A DNA stretch of 64,000 nt, from contig URPR01000004.1 in NCBI GenBank assembly GCA_900549775.1, positions 1-64,000 of the forward strand, in the 5' to 3' direction. The notes under the pieces are model-generated. The model was not told the origin of the DNA, ran no database searches, and saw only the letters and a list, made by a program, of their open reading frames with translations. Of this stretch, positions 28,626-36,739 are shown one piece after another. The first letter of the stretch is position 1, and each line of letters starts with the position of its first letter. The stretch is from an uncultured Oscillospiraceae bacterium (GTDB taxonomy: Bacteria; Bacillota; Clostridia; Oscillospirales; Acutalibacteraceae). Both the position numbers and the translations under genes were made by a program.

Positions 28626-29710
28626 AAAAAATATCATTAATTCTCATAATCTTCTTGCAATTATCATTAACAGCCTGTACTGAAGTGATTGAATTAAGCC
28701 AAAAGTTAGTGGTACAAGGAATAGGCATAGATAAGTCTGACATTGGGTGTAAAGTTACTTTTCAAATATTAAATGTAAAACAGTCTCCGGATAAAGACTC
28801 TGGTGAACAAAAAGAAGTGCAAATTTTAAAAGCAAATGGTAACACGTTAGTTGACGCGATAGAAAACATAAGGAAACAAACCGGCAGAGATGCGCTTTTG
28901 TCACAAGTTTTAGTTTTGGTTATAGGAGATGAAATGGCGAAAAGCGGAATAAGACCTTTTGTAGACTATTTTATACGTCACCATGGGTTAAGCCCATCAA
29001 TAGAAGTTGCTGTTTCCAAAGGAGAGGCCGAAGAAATACTACGTGCTCAAAAAGGCGAAGAACCGATCAGTTCCGAGGAAATTTTGTCTGTACTACAAAT
29101 GGGACTAAATGATAACAGAAAATTAAACTTTAACTTAGGTAAATTTATAAGTTCTATAGAAAGTTATGAAGACGCCAAAGTTCACTATATAGAAGACAAA
29201 AAAGACGGGGAAGACTCTTGCCTTATGGCGAATAAAGTAGCTGTTTTTAAAAAAGATAAATTCATAGGGTCTTTGAACGAAGAGGAAACCAGGGGATTTT
29301 TGTTAATTAAAGGAAAAATAAAAAAAATAGTGGACATTGTTGAGTTATCTGACGGCTCGAAAGTGACGTATGTAACTTCAAACATTAAAAGTGATATAAA
29401 GGTATTTGAGGAAAATCAGGAGCTTAAACTCTTGGTATCAACAAAAGCAAAGACTTACGTCAGCGAATCAGAAATCGACATAGAGTTAGATGATCGCTTT
29501 GACGAAATAAAAGAAAAAATAGAAACAAGAATGAAAAACCTGATAAAAACTGCCTTAGAAAAAACTATATACGAATATAAAGCTGATATCATTGGTATTT
29601 CTAAAAGACTTTCAGAGATTAAAGGAAAAATGCTGAAGTTGGATGAAGAAACTTACGATAATATAAAATGTTCTGTCTCAACAAAAGTTGAATTGAACTT
29701 GATAAAATAG
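28619..29710 (+). CDS. gerKC: Spore germination receptor subunit C lipoprotein
   Basis: Ger(x)C family lipoprotein of 363 residues. Signal peptide with lipobox LTAC at about residues 17-20, then the conserved VVQGIGIDKSD and the VFKKDKFIGSLNEEETRGF region. Overlap with gerB indicates co-translation. The operon ends here at a bidirectional terminator. Confidence 0.92.
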   Translation: MLKKISLILIIFLQLSLTACTEVIELSQKLVVQGIGIDKSDIGCKVTFQILNVKQSPDKDSGEQKEVQILKANGNTLVDAIENIRKQTGRDALLSQVLVLVIGDEMAKSGIRPFVDYFIRHHGLSPSIEVAVSKGEAEEILRAQKGEEPISSEEILSVLQMGLNDNRKLNFNLGKFISSIESYEDAKVHYIEDKKDGEDSCLMANKVAVFKKDKFIGSLNEEETRGFLLIKGKIKKIVDIVELSDGSKVTYVTSNIKSDIKVFEENQELKLLVSTKAKTYVSESEIDIELDDRFDEIKEKIETRMKNLIKTALEKTIYEYKADIIGISKRLSEIKGKMLKLDEETYDNIKCSVSTKVELNLIK

Positions 29711-29727
29711 CGTTAATAAAGTGATAT

Positions 29728-29765
29728 AAAAATTAACCACAAATTATATTGTGGTTAATTTTTTT
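29728..29765. terminator. Bidirectional terminator, gerC / S1 protein
   Basis: AAAATTAACCACAA, loop ATTATA, TTGTGGTTAATTTTTTT; A and T tracts flank the stem, serving both converging genes. Confidence 0.88.
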
Positions 29766-30691
29766 GTTTCATTAAAGGTAGAACAAACGATTTTCTCACA
29801 GTCTTTCGGCGAATACAAAAAATAGTCCATATGGTTTCCATTGTAGAAGTAATTTGGGACGTTTGGTTTATACTCGTAGTCAAAAGTATCTATTATTATG
29901 AGTTTAATTTTCATTCTAGATGGGATAATGTTTTTTATGTAGACGCTCGCCTGTTGACCTGGCATAACGCCATCTTTGATTTCCGCCAGTCCGGCGAGGT
30001 TAGGAGCTAGTTCTATAAAAGCACCGTAATTTTCAACAGATCGCACAATTCCGGCAACAGTTTCACCTATTGAAAAGAATTTTGCATTTTCCTCCCACGT
30101 GCCCAAAAGTTCCTTATGGCTCAAAGTTATTCTATTATTTTCTATAGACTTAACTATTGCCTTTACTTCCATTCCCACGAAAAATCTTTCTTTAGGGTGT
30201 TCTATCCTGGAAATTGATATTGCATCGATGGGGATCATTGACGCTATGCCACAACCTATGTCTGCAAAGGCACCAAATGGTTCAAGGTGCGTTATTTTAG
30301 CGTTTATTATGTCTCCGGGTATGCACTTTTTTACAAACTGTTCAACGCATATTTCTTGGGCTTTGCGCCTAGATAATACTGCATAAGTTTTATCATTTTC
30401 ATCTTTCTTGAAATCTTCTACAACAAAACATACCGGACGGTTGACTTTAGATATAATAGCAATGTCCCTTACTGTGCCTTCCTTTATGCCTATGGCGCCT
30501 TCCTCTCGGTTTATAACCCCTTTCATGCAACCTAAGTCAACCAATAAATTATGTTGACCATCGCAAACAGTCGCACGGGCTTCTAAAATTTTTTCGTTAT
30601 TGTAAGCGTCCATGAGGTTATTGTAGCTTGAAAGTGCTATTTTATTATCAATTGTATCGATAAGATACCCTTCCGGAAAAAATTCTGACAT
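29744..30691 (-). CDS. S1 RNA-binding domain protein (ribosomal S1-like)
   Basis: 315 residues. Three S1-type OB folds can be traced: a divergent first (about 35-105, ARATVCDGQHNLLVDLGCMKG), a clear second (about 120-195, GDIINAKITHLEPFGAFADI), and a third (about 205-275, GETVAGIVRSVENYGAFIEL). Such proteins are annotated as 30S ribosomal protein S1-like and bind mRNA. The C-terminal 40 residues are not an S1 fold. A second S1-bearing protein (IspH-S1) is encoded only 1 kb away on the same strand. Confidence 0.85.
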   Translation of the reverse strand: MSEFFPEGYLIDTIDNKIALSSYNNLMDAYNNEKILEARATVCDGQHNLLVDLGCMKGVINREEGAIGIKEGTVRDIAIISKVNRPVCFVVEDFKKDENDKTYAVLSRRKAQEICVEQFVKKCIPGDIINAKITHLEPFGAFADIGCGIASMIPIDAISISRIEHPKERFFVGMEVKAIVKSIENNRITLSHKELLGTWEENAKFFSIGETVAGIVRSVENYGAFIELAPNLAGLAEIKDGVMPGQQASVYIKNIIPSRMKIKLIIIDTFDYEYKPNVPNYFYNGNHMDYFLYSPKDCEKIVCSTFNETKKLTTI

Positions 30692-30766
30692 TTTAGTTCC
30701 TCCTATTTTTGTATATGGTATTTATATGCGAAGTTACTCATTATATATAACTTTGACAGTAAAATT

Positions 30767-30795
30767 TTAACTTGAAATATTTGATGAGATATAAT
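30767..30795 (+). promoter_or_regulatory. Possible promoter of the cyclophilin gene
   Basis: TTAACT (30767-30772), 17-bp spacer, TATAAT (30790-30795), about 40 bp before the ATG. Confidence 0.5.
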
Positions 30796-30833
30796 AAAAT
30801 ATTTCTAAATAAACAAAAAGGAGAAATTTAGGA

Positions 30834-31640
30834 ATGGGAAAAATTCATAAATTTATGGCTTTAAGTGCAACCCCTGTATTTTTATTTTTTTCTGGTTGCT
30901 CTTCTAGCAGCGTGCAGTCAAATGCCGACATAAAAGCAACTGGTTCAGGGTCTGTTGATGTTGGATATCAGCTTGAATTGCCGGAAGAGGGTGAAGATAT
31001 AGCCGTAATAAAAACCAACATGGGCACTATGAAGTTACGCTTATTTGAAAAAGAAGCACCTAAGGCTTGCGAGAACTTTAAGACTTTAGCTAAAGATGGA
31101 TTTTATAACGGAATTATTTTTCATAGAGTTATTAAAAATTTCATGATACAAACGGGTGACCCAAATGGCGATGGAACCGGCGGTAAAAGTATATGGGATA
31201 AACCATTTGAAGATGAATTTAGCGATCACTTGTTTAATATAACCTATTCTGTGGCTATGGCGAACAGAGGTAAAAATACAAATGAAAGTCAATTTTTTAT
31301 CAATCAAGGCGATAAAGACAGTTTTATAGGTTTTGATAGGTTCAGTAAAGCCTATGAGGCTTATAAGAAAGATCCAGAAGCTTTTACAAATGAATATGGT
31401 TCCATTATTGACATGTCTAAATTCAACGATCGTATAAAGGATCTTTACAACGAAAACGGTGGTAACCCGCATTTAGATGGATTTTATAGTACTACAGGAA
31501 ATGGTCACACAGTTTTTGCGCAGGTTTTTGATGGAAAAGATGTTGTTGATAGTATTGCCTCTGTGAAAACCAATGGTTCAGACAGACCCATAAAAGATAT
31601 TATAATTAAAAAAGTCGACATAGTGAAATATAAAAAGTAG
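30834..31640 (+). CDS. Peptidyl-prolyl cis-trans isomerase, cyclophilin lipoprotein
   Basis: A 268-residue extracytoplasmic foldase. N-terminal signal with lipobox FSGC (about residues 19-22), then the cyclophilin domain: NGIIFHRVIKNFMIQTGDP (catalytic Arg), NESQFFINQ, and HTVFAQVFDGKDVVD. About 55 residues lie between FFINQ and HTVFAQ, more than in minimal cyclophilins, forming a helical insert. ATG start after AAAGGAGAAATTTAGGA. Flanked by S1 genes on the opposite strand, so monocistronic. Confidence 0.93.
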   Translation: MGKIHKFMALSATPVFLFFSGCSSSSVQSNADIKATGSGSVDVGYQLELPEEGEDIAVIKTNMGTMKLRLFEKEAPKACENFKTLAKDGFYNGIIFHRVIKNFMIQTGDPNGDGTGGKSIWDKPFEDEFSDHLFNITYSVAMANRGKNTNESQFFINQGDKDSFIGFDRFSKAYEAYKKDPEAFTNEYGSIIDMSKFNDRIKDLYNENGGNPHLDGFYSTTGNGHTVFAQVFDGKDVVDSIASVKTNGSDRPIKDIIIKKVDIVKYKK

Positions 31641-31661
31641 TTTTAAACTTTTATAAAACAA

Positions 31662-31700
31662 AAGCAGGATCGCTAAATATTAGCGATCCTGCTTCATTTT
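31662..31700. terminator. Bidirectional terminator, cyclophilin / ispH
   Basis: Perfect 15-bp stem AAGCAGGATCGCTAA / TTAGCGATCCTGCTT with a 3-nt loop, A-rich before and T-rich after. Confidence 0.9.
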
Positions 31701-31722
31701 TCATATTTTTTAAATAAGAGTT

Positions 31723-33657
31723 TTATTCATTTTCAAAGTTTTCATCTAAAGCTTTTATCGACAACCCTACACGGCAATTATCAAAGTCTAGATCTGTGAT
31801 TTTAACTTTAACAATTTCACCAATTGAAAGTACATCTTTAGGGTGATTTATCCTATCTTTCGAAATTTGAGATACATGAATCAATCCATCTATACCGGGA
31901 ATGATTTTTGCAAAAGCACCGAAATCTGTAAGCCCAACAATAGTAACATCTATTATGGAACCTACGCTGTAGTCCCTTTTTAAAATGTCCCATGGATTTC
32001 CTTGGCTGTACTTATATGAAAGTGCAACTTTGCCTTTTTCTTTGTCAATATCTACAACCATAACCTCAACATCTTGACCTATACTCAATACGTTTGAAGG
32101 GTGCTTAACTTTCGTCCAGGCAAGTTCAGAAGTGTGTATCATTCCATCAACTCCGCCAAGGTCAACAAACGCACCATAAGGAGTAAATGACACTACTTTA
32201 CCTTTTAATTTGTCGCCAATTTGAACTTTTTCAAAAAACTCTGCTCTATGTTTTTCCCTTTTTTCTTCTAAAACAGAACGAATTGAACCTACAATACGTC
32301 TTTTTTGCTTATTTACTTCTATTATTCTAAAGTTAACAGCTTTTCCTTTAAGCTCTTCCAATGGCTCTTTTCTGCTCAGTGTAGCTAAAGATGCCGGAAT
32401 GAAAACTTTTATACCCTTACAAAGAACAATTATTCCGCCTTTCACCACTTCAGAAACTGTGCCAGACAAAATAGCTTTATCTTTCTCTGCATTTACAATT
32501 TCTTCAAGGCCTTTCATATTGTCAACCTTTTTCTTAGACAACATCATAGTTCCATCTTGATCATTGGTTTTCAGTATTAGAAGATCTAGCTCATCACCGA
32601 TTTTAACAATGTCTTCACACCTAGCATTTGGGTCACTTGAAAGCTCTGAAACAGGAATAAACCCTGCGTGTTTTCTCCCAATATCTACATAAACTTCGCT
32701 GGGCGTGATGTTAACAACTATGCCCTTTACTCTGCTGCTAGTGTCCATGTTTTTTAAAGACTCTTCAAGCATCTCCTCAAAGCTCGATTCTACATCAACT
32801 TCATTGTTTTTATCTAACATTTTCTCCATCACACGTTTTACCTCCAATATTACATAAGCAGGTGTGGAAGCTCCTGCTATAATACAAATTTTTTTAGCTT
32901 TTTCTAAAACATCCTCAGATATTTCCTTAGCGTCTTCAACCAAAATAGTCCTGCAATATTTTTCACATATGTTTTTCAATTTCATCGTATTTGAGCTTTC
33001 CTTGCTGCCTATAACAACCGCTAAATCGGATTTTTTTGTAATGGACATAGCTTCAACTTGTCTATTTTGTGTTGTGTTACATATTGTATCAAAAATTTTG
33101 CAATTTGTACAGCTATTTTTTAATATTGATAAACATTTTTCCCATTCATTAATGTTAAAAGTAGTTTGTTCAACAACCAAAATCTTTGAATTTTTGTTAA
33201 ATTCATTACTTTCTATAAAATCCTCCAACTCCACAGAGTTAGCTATTACATAGCACTTACTGTTACAATTACCAACAATTCCATCCACCTCAGGATGGTT
33301 TTCATTTCCAAAAATAAGAATGACGTCATATTTATCATTTTGAACAATTTTGTGAATTTTATTTACGAAAGGACAGGTGGCATCAACGTAATTAATATTT
33401 AATTTTTGAACTCTTTTAAGCAAATTTTCAGAGACTCCATGAGCCCTAATAACCAGCGTATATCCTTTTGGAACTTCTTCAGGTGAAGCAACTGTTAATA
33501 CTCCACTTTTTTTCATATTATTAATAACTTGCGAGTTGTGCACGACCGGTCCAAGTGTACAGACTTTTTTATTTTGCTTCACTAAGTCGTATATGATTTT
33601 TACGGCTCTGTCCACACCAAAACAAAAACCTGCATTTTCAGCAATGATTATACTCAA
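31723..33657 (-). CDS. ispH: IspH-ribosomal protein S1 fusion
   Basis: 644 residues. Residues 1-280 are 4-hydroxy-3-methylbut-2-enyl diphosphate reductase, the last MEP step, with three [4Fe-4S] cysteines in AGFCFGVDRAV, DATCPFV and CNTTQNRQ. Residues about 310-640 are four S1 domains (for example VGDKLKGKVVSFTPYGAFVD and GSIIDVTIVGLTDFGAFAKI). This fusion is well known in Clostridia. The reason for coupling is not established. ATG at 33657 with AAGGGGAAAAAA upstream on the minus strand. Confidence 0.95.
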   Translation of the reverse strand: MSIIIAENAGFCFGVDRAVKIIYDLVKQNKKVCTLGPVVHNSQVINNMKKSGVLTVASPEEVPKGYTLVIRAHGVSENLLKRVQKLNINYVDATCPFVNKIHKIVQNDKYDVILIFGNENHPEVDGIVGNCNSKCYVIANSVELEDFIESNEFNKNSKILVVEQTTFNINEWEKCLSILKNSCTNCKIFDTICNTTQNRQVEAMSITKKSDLAVVIGSKESSNTMKLKNICEKYCRTILVEDAKEISEDVLEKAKKICIIAGASTPAYVILEVKRVMEKMLDKNNEVDVESSFEEMLEESLKNMDTSSRVKGIVVNITPSEVYVDIGRKHAGFIPVSELSSDPNARCEDIVKIGDELDLLILKTNDQDGTMMLSKKKVDNMKGLEEIVNAEKDKAILSGTVSEVVKGGIIVLCKGIKVFIPASLATLSRKEPLEELKGKAVNFRIIEVNKQKRRIVGSIRSVLEEKREKHRAEFFEKVQIGDKLKGKVVSFTPYGAFVDLGGVDGMIHTSELAWTKVKHPSNVLSIGQDVEVMVVDIDKEKGKVALSYKYSQGNPWDILKRDYSVGSIIDVTIVGLTDFGAFAKIIPGIDGLIHVSQISKDRINHPKDVLSIGEIVKVKITDLDFDNCRVGLSIKALDENFENE

Positions 33658-33810
33658 ATTTTTTCCCCTTAGTTTTTATTTATAATATTATAGTTCAAAG
33701 ATAAATAAAAAGCAATTTAGTAATACCAAATGTTTTAATCTGCATACTTATAATTATCTTAAAAAACTAACTACACATTTAAAATAAAAGGAGGCATGTC
33801 AGTATAATAA

Positions 33811-34560
33811 ATGCTGGCGAAAATTATGTTAAATAAAGAAAAATTTTTTTTAGAGTATGATGAAAATGATGACGTTGGCAATAAAGTTGAGACAAGTAAT
33901 ACTTTAAGTACGAAAACGAATATAACTGACAAAAAAATGCTCATATTTCAAGTTTTAACTTGCTTGATAGCGTTGATTTCTGTTTTAACTCTGAAATATT
34001 TAAACCACAGCCTGTACGAGGACATTAAAAGTTGGTACAACGAAACTCTGCACAGCTATGTAATAGATGCAAAGGAGCTTAAAAAAATGCCGATTGGAAA
34101 ATATAAATATTTTAACAAAAAAGATACCTTTTTAGCAGATGTTCCACCGGTGCTGCTATCTGTCCCTGTATCAAGGCCACTTAAGTCAGGTAACATTACT
34201 TCACATTTTGGAAAAAGAAAGGATCCTTTTACGTTTAAAGAAAAAATGCATTCCGGCTTAGACATAGGCGCAGTGAACGGCGAAGCTATACATGCTATAC
34301 TTCCTGGAGTAGTAGCAAAGGCTGAAAAGATGGGAGCATATGGAAACTGTGTGGTACTGAACCACGGCAACTGCATTCAGTCATTATATGCTCATTGTGA
34401 AAAAATTTTGGTAGAAGAGGGCAATGAAGTTAGCAGAGGACAAGATCTAGCTTTAGTTGGGCATTCGGGACGTGCTACAGGAAACCATTTGCACTTGGAA
34501 ATTTTAATAAATGATGTTAAGCATGACCCGGAAAAATTTTTAGAAAATGCGAATGTTTAG
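33811..34560 (+). CDS. M23 (LytM) peptidase, SpoIVFA-like
   Basis: 249 residues: a cytoplasmic N-terminus of about 45 residues, one membrane helix (MLIFQVLTCLIALISVLTL), then an M23 domain. The zinc-binding residues of M23 look intact: HSGLDIG and HLHLEI. The following gene is a SpoIVFB-like M50 protease, so this is probably SpoIVFA, the regulator that holds SpoIVFB in the forespore outer membrane. The nearest Shine-Dalgarno (AAAGGAGG, ending 33794) is about 16 bp from ATG 33811, so the start is uncertain. Confidence 0.8.
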   Translation: MLAKIMLNKEKFFLEYDENDDVGNKVETSNTLSTKTNITDKKMLIFQVLTCLIALISVLTLKYLNHSLYEDIKSWYNETLHSYVIDAKELKKMPIGKYKYFNKKDTFLADVPPVLLSVPVSRPLKSGNITSHFGKRKDPFTFKEKMHSGLDIGAVNGEAIHAILPGVVAKAEKMGAYGNCVVLNHGNCIQSLYAHCEKILVEEGNEVSRGQDLALVGHSGRATGNHLHLEILINDVKHDPEKFLENANV

Positions 34561-34563
34561 CTT

Positions 34564-35175
34564 ATGATATTCAAAATATTTAATTTAAAAATAAAAATAG
34601 AATATGGCATGTTGGCATTTTTGGCTTTTATTGTTTTTATTGATAAAAGCAATTTTTTATTTCTAGGCGTATTAGCGGCGTTAATACACGAAATTGGTCA
34701 TTTAATTTTCATGAAAAAAAAAGGATATAACGTGAATGAAATTTCGTTTAATTTATTCAATGCTAATATATTGGACCTTAATCGCGTAAACAGAAGGATA
34801 TCCGATGACATATTAATTTTAGTTTCAGGACCTTTTTTAAACTTGATATTTTTTATATTGTTTCTCTTTTTATATAAAATTTTTTTAATAAAAGCACTTT
34901 TGTACTTTTCATTTGAAAATTTATTTTTGTGTGTATTCAATTTGTTGCCGATTCATTCGCTAGACGGCGGGCAGTTGCTTTTTCTATTGTTGTTACAAAA
35001 ATTCAGCTTGGAATTTGTATGTAAAGTTTCCTTTATAGTTTCTGTTATTGGTTTGTACTTACTTACAACAGTAAGTTTTTACACATTTTTTACATCAGAA
35101 TATAACTTTTCTTTACTTGTATTGTGTTTTTATCTTGCGCTTAAAATATTAAACGAAAGTTGTAATTATATTTAA
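34564..35175 (+). CDS. spoIVFB: M50 intramembrane protease, SpoIVFB-like
   Basis: 203-residue polytopic M50 peptidase. Zinc motif HEIGH near residue 43 and the third ligand in NLLPIHSLDGGQLL. It lacks a PDZ domain and, compared with B. subtilis SpoIVFB, has little or no C-terminal CBS domain. Its place 3 bp after the M23 gene reproduces the spoIVFA-spoIVFB pair, which activates pro-sigma-K in model species. The sigK gene is not in the window. Confidence 0.82.
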   Translation: MIFKIFNLKIKIEYGMLAFLAFIVFIDKSNFLFLGVLAALIHEIGHLIFMKKKGYNVNEISFNLFNANILDLNRVNRRISDDILILVSGPFLNLIFFILFLFLYKIFLIKALLYFSFENLFLCVFNLLPIHSLDGGQLLFLLLLQKFSLEFVCKVSFIVSVIGLYLLTTVSFYTFFTSEYNFSLLVLCFYLALKILNESCNYI

Positions 35176-35222
35176 TATAGTTAAAACAATACAAACAAAA
35201 GAGAAATTGTTGATTATTTTAG

Positions 35223-35251
35223 TTGACTTTTAATTAATTGTGATTTATAAT
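35223..35251 (+). promoter_or_regulatory. Promoter of the four-peptide leader operon
   Basis: TTGACT (35223-35228), 17-bp spacer, TATAAT (35246-35251), 29 bp before the first start codon. The TTTTAATTAATTGTGAT spacer region resembles the promoter at 23607-23635. Confidence 0.85.
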
Positions 35252-35279
35252 ATATTTTGCGAATGAAAGGAGTGGTTTT

Positions 35280-35459
35280 TTGAATAAGAGTGACAAAGAA
35301 AATAATCTTAATCCGGACATGCTTGAAAATGTGTCAGGCGGAAAACTTGTACGAATAACTGATAATAATGAATATGAAAAAGCAGCACTAGAGAGGTTGG
35401 GATATAGAGTGCTGAAACTCTCAACAGGGGAATACTATTACGAAAAGAGGTGCAAATAA
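35280..35459 (+). CDS. Small double-glycine leader precursor 1 (59 aa)
   Basis: A 59-residue precursor. The leader is very short (21 residues, NNLNPDMLENVSGG), lacking the helical Nif11 part of its neighbours but ending in the same LENV-GG. The 38-residue remainder (KLVRITDNNEYEKAAL... ending YYYEKRCK) has one cysteine. TTG start with GGAG 7 bp upstream. Its TAA overlaps the next ATG (TAATG), so translation is coupled. First gene of the operon, directly behind a strong promoter. Core function unknown. Confidence 0.78.
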   Translation: MNKSDKENNLNPDMLENVSGGKLVRITDNNEYEKAALERLGYRVLKLSTGEYYYEKRCK

Positions 35460-35830
35460 TGGATTTTCTGAAATTTATTAAGGAAAATAATGACCTTTTA
35501 GATGAAGCTAAATCTTGTAAGTCTAAAGAAGAACTACAAGATTTAATGAAAAGAAAAGGTATTGTTATTAAAGGTTTAAAGATAGATGAAATATATGATT
35601 ATGTAAATAATTTACATAATCAGCTTAAAGATGACGCTTTAGAAGGCGTAGCAGGTGGAAGCGGTAGGGACAAAACTGTAGCTAATATAAATGAAAAATT
35701 AGATCCATCTTCTTTAAAAGGTACACCTGTCCCTTTGACAAACGAAGATCTTTCTGACCTTTTAGCTCAAGACCCAAATGCAAAGATTTTTTTGGAAGAA
35801 AAAACAAACACTTGGTATAAGTTGGTGTAA
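35459..35830 (+). CDS. Double-glycine leader precursor 2 (123 aa)
   Basis: Nif11-like precursor with a full leader (residues 1-67): FLKFIKENNDLLDEAKSCKS near the N-terminus and DALEGVAGG at the cleavage site. The 56-residue core has no cysteine and ends in KIFLEEKTNTWYKLV, a pattern shared with cores 1 and 4. ATG 35459 overlaps the preceding stop; GAGG is 8 bp upstream. An earlier GTG in frame is not preferred. Confidence 0.8.
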   Translation: MDFLKFIKENNDLLDEAKSCKSKEELQDLMKRKGIVIKGLKIDEIYDYVNNLHNQLKDDALEGVAGGSGRDKTVANINEKLDPSSLKGTPVPLTNEDLSDLLAQDPNAKIFLEEKTNTWYKLV

Positions 35831-35879
35831 TGATTTTGCAGTTGGCATGCTGATTAAAAACAAGGAGGAAAATAAAATT

Positions 35880-36221
35880 ATGAATGTGTATGATTTTACT
35901 AAGAAGTATCCGCAGATAGTAAAAAAGGCAGAACAGTGTAAAAGCTTTGAGGAGTTTGAAAGCTTAGTAAATGAAAACAACGTAAATTTTGAAAATACAG
36001 ATTTGAAGCAAATATATAAACTTTTGCAAAAGGATGAGGAACTATCTGATGACATTTTGAATAACGTTGCAGGAGGAGTCCGCAAAAAAGAGGTTGTTGT
36101 AAAAATAAAAAAGATAGAACCTATGACATCGCCCACGCAACCTAAAGTTGTAGTTCCTGAAAATGAAACTGTACAGCCGGTGGGAGAGGGAGGAAATACA
36201 AATGAAAATGGACTTAAATAA
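35880..36221 (+). CDS. Double-glycine leader precursor 3 (113 aa)
   Basis: Nif11-like leader of 66 residues (IVKKAEQCKSFEEFESLV ... ELSDDILNNVAGG), closely related to precursors 2 and 4 including the conserved Cys-Lys at about 20. The 47-residue core is Lys/Val rich, then Pro/Glu/Asn rich, without Cys. The frame extends upstream into gene 2, but GGAGG (35864-35868) points to ATG 35880. The stop overlaps gene 4. Confidence 0.8.
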   Translation: MNVYDFTKKYPQIVKKAEQCKSFEEFESLVNENNVNFENTDLKQIYKLLQKDEELSDDILNNVAGGVRKKEVVVKIKKIEPMTSPTQPKVVVPENETVQPVGEGGNTNENGLK

Positions 36222-36576
36222 AATTGATGGGGAATTAATGGAATTATCAAAGAAATGCAAAAATGAGGAAGAGTTGAAAAAGCTTGCTGAAAAAAAGGGA
36301 ATAAAACTAAGTAAAAACGAGCTACATCAAGCTTTTACGTTTCTTAATCAAGATGAAGAATTAAACGAAGATATGTTAGAGAATGTTGCGGGAGGTGCTG
36401 CAAAAAAAGAGGTGGTAGCTTCAGATTTCACTAAACTAACAGATGAACAAGCGCTGAAAGCTATAGATAAAGGTCAGAAGGTTATCTATCTTGATGAGGG
36501 CCAATATGCTGTAAGCAATGGAAAAGGTGTAAGTAATATAAAGATGTTTGAGGCTGGTTATTATCTTTGCAAATAA
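36202..36576 (+). CDS. Double-glycine leader precursor 4 (124 aa)
   Basis: Nif11-like leader (residues 1-65: ELMELSKKCKNEEELKKLAE ... ELNEDMLENVAGG) and a 59-residue core. The core start AAKKEVVA matches RKKEVVV of core 3. Its later part (DEQALKAIDKGQKVIYLDEG) matches the end of core 1. One core Cys, two residues from the end. GGGAGG lies 8-9 bp before ATG 36202, inside the 3' end of gene 3. Last gene before a terminator. Confidence 0.8.
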   Translation: MKMDLNKIDGELMELSKKCKNEEELKKLAEKKGIKLSKNELHQAFTFLNQDEELNEDMLENVAGGAAKKEVVASDFTKLTDEQALKAIDKGQKVIYLDEGQYAVSNGKGVSNIKMFEAGYYLCK

Positions 36577-36590
36577 AAATTATTAAATTT

Positions 36591-36648
36591 AGTCTATCTT
36601 GAATGTCAACAGATGCTGTGACGTTTGAGATGGGCTTTATTTTTTTTA
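36591..36648 (+). terminator. Terminator of the leader-peptide operon
   Basis: AGTCTATCTTGAATGTCA pairs through several G-T pairs and one mismatch with TGACGTTTGAGATGGGCT, followed by TTATTTTTTTT. Confidence 0.78.
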
Positions 36649-36664
36649 GATTTGATTATTTTTA

Positions 36665-36693
36665 TTGAAAAAACGAAGTAAATAATATAAAAT
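36665..36693 (+). promoter_or_regulatory. Promoter of recJ-relA
   Basis: TTGAAA (36665-36670), 17-bp spacer, TAAAAT (36688-36693). The expected transcript start near 36700 would leave only about 10 nt before ATG 36710, supporting the later TTG start for recJ. Confidence 0.7.
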
Positions 36694-36739
36694 ATAGTAT
36701 ATACGCAAAATGTACAGATTTAAAAAGCAGGTGAAAGTT

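Noticed and set aside
35280..36576. Lanthipeptide precursors
   Set aside because: The cores contain no or one cysteine and no LanM/LanB-type enzyme is encoded in the window.
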